This document shows positions 15,716 to 24,860 of a stretch of 33,653 nucleotides of DNA, in pieces. Each line of letters starts with the position of its first letter. The first letter of the stretch is position 1. Under the pieces are notes generated by a model. It had not been told where the DNA came from. It searched no databases and worked only from the letters and a program-made list of their open reading frames with translations. The DNA is taken from the NCBI GenBank assembly GCA_032229885.1, contig JAVYAJ010000272.1:1-33653 (forward strand), written 5' to 3'. A program made the translations under genes and the position numbers. This stretch comes from Anammoximicrobium sp032229885. GTDB taxonomy: Bacteria; Planctomycetota; Planctomycetia; Pirellulales; Pirellulaceae.

Positions 15716-18493
15716 GTGACCATGTTGAAGATTTGGCGATTGTCTTGCATGGCCGCCTTCTGGGCAGCCTTTCTTACCGTCCCGATCTTGCCGGCGGCAG
15801 AAAACTATCCGTCGAGCCCGATCGCAGGCTTTGGCGGGGTGGGACCCGGTGCGTTCAACAGCGCGGACGAGATGGCGCTGACCGGCCGCCTGCGCATCAA
15901 TCGCGGCCAGCGCACCGGGGTGATCGAGGTCGAGGCCGCCTTGGCGCCGGCGTGGCACGTCTATGCGCTCGATCAGGAAGGTGGCCCAGGAGCGTCCAAG
16001 CTGACCTTGTCGCCGACCGGAGCGCTCCTGTTGAAGGGGCCGTTCGAACCAGACGCGCCGCCTCAGGTTCGCAACGTCGACGTGTTCGATGTGCCGCTGC
16101 GCGAGCACTATGGCAAGGCAACATGGTCCGCACCGATCGAGCTGGCTCCGGGCGTCGAACCCGAACAGGCGCGGGCCGAAGTCGTGTTCGACGGACAGAT
16201 TTGCAGCGACGACGTCGGCTGCAAGCCCGTCTTCGGCAAAAAGATCCCGATTCCCTTCGGCGGTTATGTCGAGCCCCAGGCGCAAGCCAGCCACCCAAGC
16301 GATAATACATCAGCGCGGACCGAGCCAGCGCCCGCGCCGACCGAGCCAACCTCCGCGCCGACCGAGGCGGCTGCGCCGCAGTTCGCCATGCCGACTGGCC
16401 GCGAATCCGTCGACCAGCGTGTTGCAGGCGGGCCAGCGGAGGCGGCGGGAACCGAGTTTCGTGCTCCGGGCGCGCATGTCTCGTTTCGTGCGCACATCGA
16501 ACCGGCGACGGTTGTGGCTGGCGGCGGCTTCGACCTGGTGATTGCGGCGGCGCCCGATCCCGAGTGGCACTTGTACGCCTACGCCCGGCGGGATCCTCAG
16601 CAAGTGGCGAAACCCACGTTGATTACCATCGAGCGTCCATCCGATTGGTCCGTCGAGGGCGTGACAGCTTCGACCGAGCCGATTGTCGTGCCGGCACAGG
16701 GCAATGAGGCGGAAGCCCGCTATCATCAGGGCGCGGTGACGTGGACGGCTCGCATTGCCGTCCCTTCGACGGCTGTGCCGGGCGAGTACGAGTTGGTCGG
16801 ACTGTTGGGCTATCAAACCTGTACGGACAGTTCCTGCGACCGGCCGCTGGGCGCGCGTTTCACGGCGACCGTACAGGTCGGCGCAACCGCGGGCGGTGGC
16901 GTCACGTCTGCGTCGCTGACCGCGGCGCGATACGCCCAGGCGGCTGAGCTCGCGGCGGCTCGCACGCCGAGCAAGCCTGCGACGCCCCTGGCACTGGCCG
17001 CCGACGCGACAAGCGCACCTCAGGCTGCCGAGGCGACTGGGCGGACGCCGCCAGCGGCCGAATCCGCGGCTCCGGCACAGACTGCTCCGCTGCGACTCGT
17101 TTTGATCTATGCGTTTTTGGGCGGGCTGATCTTGAATATCATGCCGTGCGTGCTGCCGGTGATCGGCCTGAAGGTTCTGGCCTTTGTCGAACAGGCGGGC
17201 GCCAGCCGCCGAAAAGTCCTGACGCTGAACCTCTGGTATTCGTGGGGATTGATGTCGGTGTTCATGCTGCTGGCGACGTTGGCCGTCGGCTGGAACGTCG
17301 GCTGGGGCCAGCAGTTCAGCAACGAAACGGTCACGATCACGCTGGCCGCCATCGTGTTTGCGATGGGACTCAGTTTCCTCGGCGTATGGCAAATGCCGAT
17401 CCCCGGCTTTGTCGGCAGCCGATCCGCCGTCGAATTGGCCGAACGCGAGGGTCCCGCGGGCGCGTTTATGAAGGGCGTCTTGACGACGATTCTGGCGACG
17501 CCGTGCAGCGGGCCGGGGATCGCCGTGGCGTTGGGCTACTGTACCGGGAAACCGGCGAACGTCGTGTATACGATTTTCGGCATGGTCGGATTGGGGATGG
17601 CCAGCCCCTACCTCATGATCGGCGCGTTTCCTGCTTCGCTGCGGTTGCTGCCGAAACCCGGGATGTGGATGGAGCGGTTCGAGCAGATCATGGGGCTGGT
17701 CTTGCTGGCGACCGTGATTTACCTGCTCAGCTTCACCGCCTGGGCCAACGTGCTGCCCGCCGTCACCTTGATGTTGGGGTTGGGCGCCGCCTGCTGGTGG
17801 ATTGGTCGAATACCGTTCACGGCCCCGGCCTTCAGCAAATTTCGCAACTGGGTGGGCGCGGCCGCGTGTGCTGCGCTGATCGGCATGTTCGCGTTCGCCG
17901 ATCAGGCGAAGATCGGCGACATGACCTTCTACGGCTTGCGGGGGATCATGGAACATCGGCTCGACCGCTACGTCGCGCAGCAAGCGGCCCTGTACGGCCA
18001 AGGCGGAGATGGGCTGGATTCGCCCGAGCTGACCCAGCATACGACGGCGATCCGCTGGCTTCCGTTCAGCGAAGAACGCCTGCAGCGACTGTCCGCCGAT
18101 GGACGGACCGTGTTGATCGACTTTACCGCGGATTGGTGTTTGACCTGCAAGACCCTGGAAGCCACCGTGCTGGAAACGCAGGAAGTGCGCGACGCGCTGC
18201 GGGACAACGGGGTGGTTGCTCTGCAGGCCGACTGGACGAACGGCGACCCGGTGATCAGCCGACGGCTCGAATCTCTGGGCGGCAAGCAGGTTCCCGTCGT
18301 CGCCATCTTTCCGGCCGGGCGCCCGCACGATCCGATCGTCCTATCGGGATTTTACACCCGCGCGACGCTGCTGCAGAAAGTGGCGCAGGCTGGACCATCG
18401 GTCGTGTCCGACAAGGGCCGAGCCCGCCCGGGCGCGGCCGAGCGTTTGGAAGCCAAACGGGCCCCGTCGCGCGCCGCGCTGGCCAGGCAATAA
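15716..18493 (+). CDS. DsbD-type thiol:disulfide interchange protein with two N-terminal domains
   Basis: DsbD moves electrons from cytoplasmic thioredoxin across the inner membrane to periplasmic thiol proteins. This 925-residue protein has a signal sequence (about 1-28), then two DsbD-alpha-like immunoglobulin-type domains: the first about 54-185 with C163 and C169 (CSDDVGC), the second about 255-400 with C369 and C374 (CTDSSC). An Ala/Pro-rich linker leads to an eight-helix membrane core with C478 in MPCVLPV and C597 in TPCSGPG, the two redox cysteines of DsbD beta. The C-terminal thioredoxin domain carries WCLTC (C808, C811). E. coli DsbD has only one N-terminal domain and about 565 residues. 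The GTG at 15716 has AAGGAG seven bases upstream; ATG 15722 is the alternative. Partners (cytochrome c maturation or copper proteins) are unknown. Confidence 0.92.
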   Translation: MTMLKIWRLSCMAAFWAAFLTVPILPAAENYPSSPIAGFGGVGPGAFNSADEMALTGRLRINRGQRTGVIEVEAALAPAWHVYALDQEGGPGASKLTLSPTGALLLKGPFEPDAPPQVRNVDVFDVPLREHYGKATWSAPIELAPGVEPEQARAEVVFDGQICSDDVGCKPVFGKKIPIPFGGYVEPQAQASHPSDNTSARTEPAPAPTEPTSAPTEAAAPQFAMPTGRESVDQRVAGGPAEAAGTEFRAPGAHVSFRAHIEPATVVAGGGFDLVIAAAPDPEWHLYAYARRDPQQVAKPTLITIERPSDWSVEGVTASTEPIVVPAQGNEAEARYHQGAVTWTARIAVPSTAVPGEYELVGLLGYQTCTDSSCDRPLGARFTATVQVGATAGGGVTSASLTAARYAQAAELAAARTPSKPATPLALAADATSAPQAAEATGRTPPAAESAAPAQTAPLRLVLIYAFLGGLILNIMPCVLPVIGLKVLAFVEQAGASRRKVLTLNLWYSWGLMSVFMLLATLAVGWNVGWGQQFSNETVTITLAAIVFAMGLSFLGVWQMPIPGFVGSRSAVELAEREGPAGAFMKGVLTTILATPCSGPGIAVALGYCTGKPANVVYTIFGMVGLGMASPYLMIGAFPASLRLLPKPGMWMERFEQIMGLVLLATVIYLLSFTAWANVLPAVTLMLGLGAACWWIGRIPFTAPAFSKFRNWVGAAACAALIGMFAFADQAKIGDMTFYGLRGIMEHRLDRYVAQQAALYGQGGDGLDSPELTQHTTAIRWLPFSEERLQRLSADGRTVLIDFTADWCLTCKTLEATVLETQEVRDALRDNGVVALQADWTNGDPVISRRLESLGGKQVPVVAIFPAGRPHDPIVLSGFYTRATLLQKVAQAGPSVVSDKGRARPGAAERLEAKRAPSRAALARQ

Positions 18494-18982
18494 CCGATGA
18501 CGATACGGGGGTGTCCCACTCGGATTTTTCAGTCGCCGCACTCGCCGCACTCGCCGGAGCGCCGGATCCCCGCGATCTGGCGACCGCGATTCCTTCCCGG
18601 GTTCAATCTTGACGACACGCCAAGAGGCCACCGCTCGATCGCGTCTGTGGACGTGTCCAGTAGGCGGGGCGAACCGTGGCGGTTCGGATCTCGAACTGGC
18701 CCGCGGTGGGGGATGGAATCTGGTGGGGCGGACCTCGATGCGCCTTTGCGTCACAAGTCTTGATCGGGGCGTCCTCATTCTCGTCTGCACTCAAGACATC
18801 GATACCGACGGAGACCGCACTTCGAGCCTCGACGAGACCTCGCTTGCCGGGCGGGATCTAACGAACGCGAAACGATCCGGATCGGCATTGCGCCTCGAGC
18901 GCCGGTCCGTGATCGCCAACGATATTTGCCGGTCCGCCTCGCGATCCACACTTTCGACGCATCCCATGTCACGGAGACAGCT
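18494..18982. other. Gene-free spacer between dsbD-like gene and kdsA
   Basis: No convincing gene. It contains a CCGCACTCG tandem (about 18536-18552) and the 19-base motif GCCGCACTCGCCGGAGCGC at 18544-18562, which recurs with one change at 29036-29054 after sufT, suggesting a short dispersed repeat. No terminator or promoter stands out. Confidence 0.5.
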
Positions 18983-19831
18983 ATGCTCAAGAATCCAGCG
19001 ACCATTGGCCCGTATCGGTGCGGCGAAGGTCAACCGTTGTTGTTGATCGCCGGTCCCTGCGTGATCGAGAACGAGACGCTGACGCTGACGATCGCCGAAC
19101 GCTTGCAGCAGATCACGGCGGGGTTGCCGCTGCAACTGGTGTTCAAAGCCTCGTTCGACAAAGCGAATCGGACCAGCGCCGATTCTTATCGCGGCCCCGG
19201 GTTGGACGCCGGCTTGCGGATTCTCGAACGCGTCCACTCGCAGCTCGGGCTGCCCGTGACCACCGACATTCACGAGTCGCCGCAGGCGGCTGGCGTCGGC
19301 GAGGTATGTGACCTGATCCAGGTGCCCGCTTTTCTGGCGCGACAGACGGACCTGTTGCTGGCGGCGGCCCGCACCGGCCGTGCGGTGCACGTCAAGAAAG
19401 GGCAGTTCATGGCGCCCGGGGACATGCAGTACGTGGTGGAAAAACTGGAGTCGGCCGGCTGCGAGAACGTCTTGCTCGGCGAGCGGGGCACGTTTTTCGG
19501 CTATGGACGATTAGTCAGCGACATGAAGGCGCTGGTTCAACTGCGCGCCCTGGGGACGCCCGTCATCTTCGACGCCACCCATAGCGTCCAGGAACCGGGC
19601 GGATTGGGCGGCCGGTCGGGCGGCAATCGCCAGTTTGTCGAGCCGCTGGCCCGCGCTGCCGTGGTGATCGGGGTGGACGGATTGTTCTTCGAGACGCATC
19701 CAGAGCCCGACCGATCCCCCAGCGACGGCCCCAACATGGTTCCGCTGGACCAGTTTCCCGACGTGTTGCGCCGCCTATTGAAACTGCGAGCGGTGGTCGA
19801 GGCATTTGACACCGATCATGCCGCCCGCTAA
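18983..19831 (+). CDS. kdsA: 3-deoxy-8-phosphooctulonate synthase, metal-dependent class
   Basis: KdsA condenses phosphoenolpyruvate with arabinose 5-phosphate to Kdo 8-phosphate, a committed step to the inner core of lipopolysaccharide. The 282-residue length is typical. Family motifs are GPCVIEN (24-30), KASFDKANR (55-63), TTDIHES (93-99), QVPAFLARQTDL (113-124), VKKGQF (137-142) and DATHSVQEPGG. The cysteine in GPCVIE (C26) replaces the asparagine of the metal-free E. coli type, placing it in the metal-dependent class; the other expected ligands (His in DATHS, Glu in FFETHPEPD, Asp in SDGPN) are present. The ATG at 18983 has GGAG six bases upstream. No other Kdo gene is adjacent. Its presence supports an outer membrane with Kdo-containing glycolipid. 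Confidence 0.97.
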   Translation: MLKNPATIGPYRCGEGQPLLLIAGPCVIENETLTLTIAERLQQITAGLPLQLVFKASFDKANRTSADSYRGPGLDAGLRILERVHSQLGLPVTTDIHESPQAAGVGEVCDLIQVPAFLARQTDLLLAAARTGRAVHVKKGQFMAPGDMQYVVEKLESAGCENVLLGERGTFFGYGRLVSDMKALVQLRALGTPVIFDATHSVQEPGGLGGRSGGNRQFVEPLARAAVVIGVDGLFFETHPEPDRSPSDGPNMVPLDQFPDVLRRLLKLRAVVEAFDTDHAAR

Positions 19832-19838
19832 GAATTCT

Positions 19839-19847
19839 GCTATAACC
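19839..19847 (+). promoter_or_regulatory. Candidate extended -10 promoter for the lipoprotein gene
   Basis: TGCTATAAC is a good extended -10 element, just after the kdsA stop and about 165 bases before the lipoprotein start. No -35 is seen, as is allowed for this promoter type. Confidence 0.3.
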
Positions 19848-20010
19848 TGGGACGCCGACAATGCAGCCGTGCAGTCGAGGACTCGATCGCAACGCAATCG
19901 CGAGGCAATCCCGTTGACATCCTGCCGATGCTCGACGAGTCGCGAATAGAGGGATCGCTGGCACGCGAGCCGGTGGTCGAGCCTGAATCGCCTTCCGGAT
20001 CAAGCTGCCG

Positions 20011-21780
20011 ATGAGACAATACATCCTCTGCCTCTGCCTGTGCACGCTCGTCCTGTGTCCGACGATCGCCTGTCGCCGAGCTCCTGCTCCCGCGGGAACT
20101 CCGTCGGCGGCGGCTTCGTCCGCCGCCCCGCAACAGGACTACTTTCACATTGCGTTGGACCAGTTGGCGCGGCTGGATGATTTCGATCCCAAGCAGAGCT
20201 TGGTGCAGACCGCTTATTATCTGAACCGCTGGATGGAGGATGTCGCGCACGACGACGCGTGGCAAGGCGACCCGTTGGTCGCTGCCCTGCCCGCCGAGTT
20301 GCGTGCGACTCGACCGCTGGCCGAGCTGGCCAAGCGCGAGTTCACCGTCGACGACGTCCGATACCTGCGCGAGGCGTCATGGGCTCGGAGCATCGCGAAA
20401 TGGGTGGCCGAGCGACCCGACGACGCGGATTTGAGGCCGTGGCTCAAACAACTGCAAGCACGGCGCGGAGAACCACACGCCTACGAATTGTCGTTGGCAG
20501 CCAAGTTGTTCGATTGGACGGTGCGAAACGTTCAACTGGATCCGCTTCTGCCGTTTCCCGAGCGCGCCGTCGGTCCGACGGACAAGACGCCGTCCCATGG
20601 CGACGCGGCCCAGTCGCCGCCCTGGCAGACGACGCCCGGACCCGGTTACACCGCCTTTCCCTGGCAGACGTTGCTGTACGGTCACGGCGACGCCTGGCTG
20701 CGGGCGAGGATCTTCATCCTGCTGTGTCGTCAGCAACAGATCGACGCGGTCATGCTGGCGTTCGACGATCCTCGCGCAAAGCCTCGCCCGCGTCCCTGGC
20801 TGCCTGCCGTGCTGATCGACGATCAACTGTACCTGTTCGACCCCGCACTGGGGCTGGCGATTCGCGGTCCTCAGGGCCAAGGCATTGCCACTCTGGCGAA
20901 CGTGCGCGAGGATTCGAGCTTGCTGCGCGCGCTGGATGTCGGCACGGACGAGCCGTATGGGGCGGCCCAGGCGGATCTGGCCCGCGTGGTCGCCCTGCTG
21001 GATGTGCCGCCCGAAGCGCTGTCGTACCGGTTGCGGATGTTCCAGCGTCAACCCGCGTCCGGCGAACCGTTGTTCGTGACGATCTCGGCCACGGATTTGG
21101 CGCAGCGCATCGCTCGACAGAGCGGGGTGTCGGCCACCGCGCTGTGGCAGGCGCCGTTTCAGACCTGGGCGTATCGCGACGCGCTGCAGCGGCGCAGTCG
21201 CCAGGAACCGGACGTGATGCGGCAACTGATGTTCGACGAGATGATCTTCGACACCATGCACCCGCTGGTGCAAGGCCGCATCCAGTATTTTCGAGGAAAC
21301 TTTGAAAAGACACCGGACCGCGAAGGCGCCAAGGGCTACTTTGTCGAAGCGCGCGTTCCGGATGCGATCATCAACCAAATCGAGTCCTCGCCCGAAATCC
21401 AAGCCGGATTGGGCATCATTCGGACTCGCGAAAACGACGTCGAATGGCAGTACCGTCTGCAGATGAGCAAAGTGTTTGTCACCGGCATCAAGCGGACGGC
21501 CACGTACTGGCTCGGTCTGACGCACTACGACACGGGTCGCTTCGAGACGGCGATCGACTGGCTGAAACAACGGACGCTGGACGTCGCCGGCGAAAACCAA
21601 TGGAAGCCGGGCGCGCGCTATAACCTGTCGCGAACGTACGAAGCCCTGGGCGAGTTGGAAAGCGCGCGAAAGACACTGCTGCTGGACGATTCGCCGCAGC
21701 GCCACGGCAACCTACTGCGAGCCCGCTATCTCCGCGAACGGCTCGAACGCCAGCGCAGCGCGGATCCGGCCGCGCCGTGA
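20011..21780 (+). CDS. Large predicted lipoprotein of unknown function
   Basis: The first 21 residues form a short signal peptide rich in Cys and Leu ending PTIAC, a permissive lipobox with C21 as the lipidation site. It is followed by an Ala/Pro linker, so export and anchoring to a membrane are likely. The mature part of the 589-residue protein is soluble. A central block (about 208-300) reads PWQTLLYGHGDAWLRARIFILLCRQ and then AVLIDDQLYLFDPALG, which resembles a transglutaminase-like fold without a clear Cys-His-Asp triad. The C-terminal ~110 residues (TYWLGLTHYDTGRFETAIDW, then ARYNLSRTYEALGELESARK) look like two or three TPR-type helical repeats. No specific family is recognised. It follows kdsA by 179 bases and no direct partner is evident. 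Confidence 0.75.
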   Translation: MRQYILCLCLCTLVLCPTIACRRAPAPAGTPSAAASSAAPQQDYFHIALDQLARLDDFDPKQSLVQTAYYLNRWMEDVAHDDAWQGDPLVAALPAELRATRPLAELAKREFTVDDVRYLREASWARSIAKWVAERPDDADLRPWLKQLQARRGEPHAYELSLAAKLFDWTVRNVQLDPLLPFPERAVGPTDKTPSHGDAAQSPPWQTTPGPGYTAFPWQTLLYGHGDAWLRARIFILLCRQQQIDAVMLAFDDPRAKPRPRPWLPAVLIDDQLYLFDPALGLAIRGPQGQGIATLANVREDSSLLRALDVGTDEPYGAAQADLARVVALLDVPPEALSYRLRMFQRQPASGEPLFVTISATDLAQRIARQSGVSATALWQAPFQTWAYRDALQRRSRQEPDVMRQLMFDEMIFDTMHPLVQGRIQYFRGNFEKTPDREGAKGYFVEARVPDAIINQIESSPEIQAGLGIIRTRENDVEWQYRLQMSKVFVTGIKRTATYWLGLTHYDTGRFETAIDWLKQRTLDVAGENQWKPGARYNLSRTYEALGELESARKTLLLDDSPQRHGNLLRARYLRERLERQRSADPAAP

Positions 21781-21888
21781 CGGAACCGGCCAGCCTGGAA
21801 ACCGCGCTGATTCTAGTCGTGCCGCGTCATTCTTCTGCTGGGTCGCGATTTTTCCAGAACCCGAAAGGGACACACGGCGGACATGCAC

Positions 21889-21915
21889 CTAACACGCGCC
21901 GCAGGCGTGGGTTAC
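21889..21915. repeat. Small imperfect palindrome (TAAC-CGC/GCG-GTTA)
   Basis: TAACACGC at 21890-21897 pairs with GCGTGGGTTA at 21905-21914 with mismatches, closing a GCCGCAG-like loop. It resembles short REP-type hairpins seen elsewhere in this window's spacers. There is no T-run, so it is not called a terminator. Confidence 0.4.
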
Positions 21916-22005
21916 GCGTTCCCTGGGGGAAAATGGCGTCGTCCGGCTGGTTGCGCTAGCCAACCTCGGTCAATCACGCCCAAGGCTGGAGACGAAACCC
22001 TGCGA

Positions 22006-22033
22006 ACGAAAAGAAGCGCCGTTTCGCTCGGCG
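22006..22033 (-). terminator. Weak candidate terminator of tRNA-Val
   Basis: On the minus strand a five-base stem CGCCG/CGGCG closes a seven-base loop and is followed by CTTCTTTTCG. It lies 30 bases past the tRNA end. The stem is short, so confidence is low. Confidence 0.35.
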
Positions 22034-22062
22034 AACGGGGGACTTTACGAGCTTTCGGCCAG

Positions 22063-22136
22063 TGGGCGATACAGGACTCGAACCTGTGACTTCTGCCTTG
22101 TAAGGGCAGCGCTCTAACCAACTGAGCTAATCGCCC
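22063..22136 (-). tRNA. tRNA-Val (anticodon UAC)
   Basis: Read on the minus strand, the acceptor stem pairs GGGCGAT with ATCGCCC. The D loop contains AGTTGGTTAGA, the anticodon stem pairs CTGCC with GGCAG around CTTACAA (anticodon UAC), and the T loop is TTCGAGT. The length is 74 bases and the discriminator is A. The 3' CCA is not encoded. Confidence 0.97.
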
Positions 22137-22200
22137 AGAGCTGGGTCTCTGGTTCGTCTGACGACGCGTAGCCGAACGTTTTCGTTTTGGGATCTTCGCT

Positions 22201-22229
22201 AATCTATCGCCATCGACAAAAGCTCGCAA
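22201..22229 (-). promoter_or_regulatory. Candidate promoter of tRNA-Val
   Basis: On the minus strand TTGCGA and TAGATT are 17 bases apart, placing a start about 58 bases before the tRNA. Each box matches four of six consensus positions. It is divergent from the sufR-like promoter. Confidence 0.35.
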
Positions 22230-22286
22230 GCTGTGTACCTCGACCGGCGGCCGCAGCCCAGGAAAGATTATTTTTCACACTTATCC

Positions 22287-22314
22287 TTGCCAAAATCAAC
22301 AACGTCAGTATAAA
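22287..22314 (+). promoter_or_regulatory. Promoter of the sufR-like gene
   Basis: TTGCCA and TATAAA are separated by 16 bases in an AT-rich patch, with a start expected near 22321, about 32 bases before the ATG at 22353. This is the best protein-gene promoter seen in the window. It probably drives the regulator and possibly the whole SUF locus. Confidence 0.55.
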
Positions 22315-22318
22315 GTTG
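22300..22318. promoter_or_regulatory. Possible SufR-type operator over the -10 box
   Basis: The inverted halves CAAC and GTTG (22300-22303 and 22315-22318) flank 11 bases that contain the TATAAA box. Cyanobacterial SufR is reported to bind CAAC-N6-GTTG; the spacing here is different, so the match is only suggestive. Position over the -10 would fit autorepression. Confidence 0.3.
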
Positions 22319-22352
22319 CGGGCGCATTGGACGCGGCAAGGCGTGAAACACC

Positions 22353-22994
22353 ATGGCTACAGCGAACTCGGTGACTGTCTCTGATTTAGCCATCCTCGAC
22401 CTGCTCCGCCATCAGCAGGCGATGACCGTCGCCCAGTTTGCTCGCGAGCTCGGCGTAACGGCGACGGCCGTCCGTCAACGGTTGACTCGCCTGATGGCGC
22501 AATCCTTGATCGAACGCACGGCGATGCGGCAGGGACGCGGTCGTCCGAAGCATTGTTATCGAATCACCTCGAAGGGATTGCGCAAATCCGGCTCGAATTT
22601 CGTGGATCTCGCCCAGGCATTGTGGCAAGAGATGCGGCTGATCGACGATCCGCAGGTTCGCCGTGGCATGTTGTTACGGGTCGCCAAACGGATGGCGAGC
22701 ATGTATGCTGGTGCGGTGGACGGCCAGTCGCTAGAACAGCGCGTGGCCGGGTTGGCGGCGTTGTTCGACGAGCGTCGCGTACCGTTGGAGCTGGACAAAT
22801 CCAGTGGCCTGCCCGTATTAAAAGCCCCCGTATGTCCGTATCCCGAACTGGCCGAGCAAGATCGTTCGGTGTGCGCGATGGAGCGACTGATGTTTGCCGA
22901 AGCCTTGGGCGTCAGTACCCGATTATCGGAATATCGGCTGAAGGGGCGACCTCAATGCACGTTCGAGTTGGGGTGCGAGTCGGATCAGGCTTAG
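22353..22994 (+). CDS. SufR-like iron-sulfur transcriptional regulator
   Basis: SufR regulators repress SUF genes when they carry an Fe-S cluster. This 213-residue protein has an N-terminal winged helix (about 8-75) with MTVAQFARELGVTATAVRQR as the recognition unit and GRGRPKHCYRIT (61-72) as the wing, matching the SufR/DeoR-like group. The C-terminal effector half has C161, C174, C202 and C208. C161 and C174 are 12 residues apart, the CX12C spacing of SufR, and the remaining cysteines could complete a cluster site. The start is ATG 22353, 30 bases after the predicted transcription start. It precedes nuoB and sufCBD on the same strand, as a locus regulator would. Assignment to SufR rests on these cysteines plus context. 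Confidence 0.88.
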   Translation: MATANSVTVSDLAILDLLRHQQAMTVAQFARELGVTATAVRQRLTRLMAQSLIERTAMRQGRGRPKHCYRITSKGLRKSGSNFVDLAQALWQEMRLIDDPQVRRGMLLRVAKRMASMYAGAVDGQSLEQRVAGLAALFDERRVPLELDKSSGLPVLKAPVCPYPELAEQDRSVCAMERLMFAEALGVSTRLSEYRLKGRPQCTFELGCESDQA

Positions 22995-23172
22995 ACTTGG
23001 CCCTAGTCGGGCGTCGAGCTGGGCGGAAGAGCAGCGAGAGGCGAATGTTCGAACGCACGGATTTGATGGCTGCAGTCACAAGACGCCTCGGGGATCGAGC
23101 TGGCGGGCCGAAGATGGGTCGCTGCGATGCGGCCGATACGGGTGGCGTGTCAGGATGCAGGGTAACGAGCGG

Positions 23173-23886
<714 letters not shown>

Positions 23887-23961
23887 GGTCCACACCGTCG
23901 AACCGATCGCCATCGACCGATCGTCATCAACTTTCTACCCCGGCCTACTGTAGGACTGATC

Positions 23962-24783
23962 ATGACGCATATTTTGACCATCTCGAACCTCCATGTTTCC
24001 GTAGCCGGCAAACCCATCTTGCGAGGCGTCAACCTAGTGATGCGGCACGGCGAGACGCACGCCTTGATGGGCCCCAACGGTTCGGGCAAGAGCACGCTTG
24101 GCTTGGCCGTGATGGGGCATCCGCTGTACGAGATCACCGAGGGCGCCATCGAGTTGGACGGTCGCGACTTGGTGGCGTTGACGGCGGACGAGCGCGCCCG
24201 CGCGGGGCTGTTCATGGCATTTCAGCGTCCCGTCGCCATCCCCGGCGTCAAGCTGGCCGATTTCTTGCGCCATGCGACGACGAATATGCGGAAGCCCGAA
24301 CGAAAGGAGGGCGAGGAGTTGCTGCCCATGCGCGAGTTTCGTCGCGAGCTGAAGGGCAAGATGGAGCACCTGCGGATGGACATGGAGTTCGCGCGTCGGT
24401 ACGTCAACGATGGGTTTTCTGGTGGGGAGATGAAGCGCGCCGAGATCCTCCAATTGGCGATGTTGCAGCCCAAGTTTGCGATCCTGGACGAGACCGACAG
24501 CGGCTTGGATGCGGACGCCGTGCGATTAGCCAGCGAGAGCATCGCCGAGTTTGGGCGTGAGAAGATGGGGATGTTGATCATCACGCATCACGACAAGCTG
24601 CTCGAACATAACCGGCCGGATTACACGCACGTGATGCTCGGTGGCCGGATCGTCGAGACGGGAGGCGTCGAGCTGGCTCACGAGCTGCATCGGCAGGGTT
24701 ATGATCGGATCCGCAACGCCTATCCCGACGCCGAGGCCAGCAATCGCGCGATGGCTGATCGCGAGGTCGCGCTGAGCGTGTAA
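23962..24783 (+). CDS. sufC: Fe-S cluster assembly ATPase SufC
   Basis: SufC is the soluble ABC-type ATPase that drives conformational change of the SufBCD scaffold during cluster assembly in the cytoplasm. In this 273-residue protein the Walker A is GPNGSGKST (37-45), the Q-loop AFQRPVAIPGV (86-96) has the SufC-type sequence, the signature is FSGGEMKR (152-159), Walker B with catalytic glutamate is ILDETDSGLD (174-183), and the switch histidine is H209 in IITHH. FMAFQRP and ETDSGLD distinguish SufC from transporter ATPases. Length is slightly above the usual 250 because of a C-terminal tail. AGGAC lies just before the ATG. It precedes sufB by 77 bases. Confidence 0.97.
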   Translation: MTHILTISNLHVSVAGKPILRGVNLVMRHGETHALMGPNGSGKSTLGLAVMGHPLYEITEGAIELDGRDLVALTADERARAGLFMAFQRPVAIPGVKLADFLRHATTNMRKPERKEGEELLPMREFRRELKGKMEHLRMDMEFARRYVNDGFSGGEMKRAEILQLAMLQPKFAILDETDSGLDADAVRLASESIAEFGREKMGMLIITHHDKLLEHNRPDYTHVMLGGRIVETGGVELAHELHRQGYDRIRNAYPDAEASNRAMADREVALSV

Positions 24784-24860
24784 GCCGCCGGATTGAGCGT
24801 CTTTTTTACGACAAACGAAGATCCTACCGAGAGACGGTGCAACAGCGAGGTGACAGAAGC

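Noticed and set aside
16310..18328. 672-codon minus-strand open frame opposite the dsbD-like gene
   Set aside because: It is a shadow of the plus-strand gene, which has membrane spans and redox cysteines in the right places.
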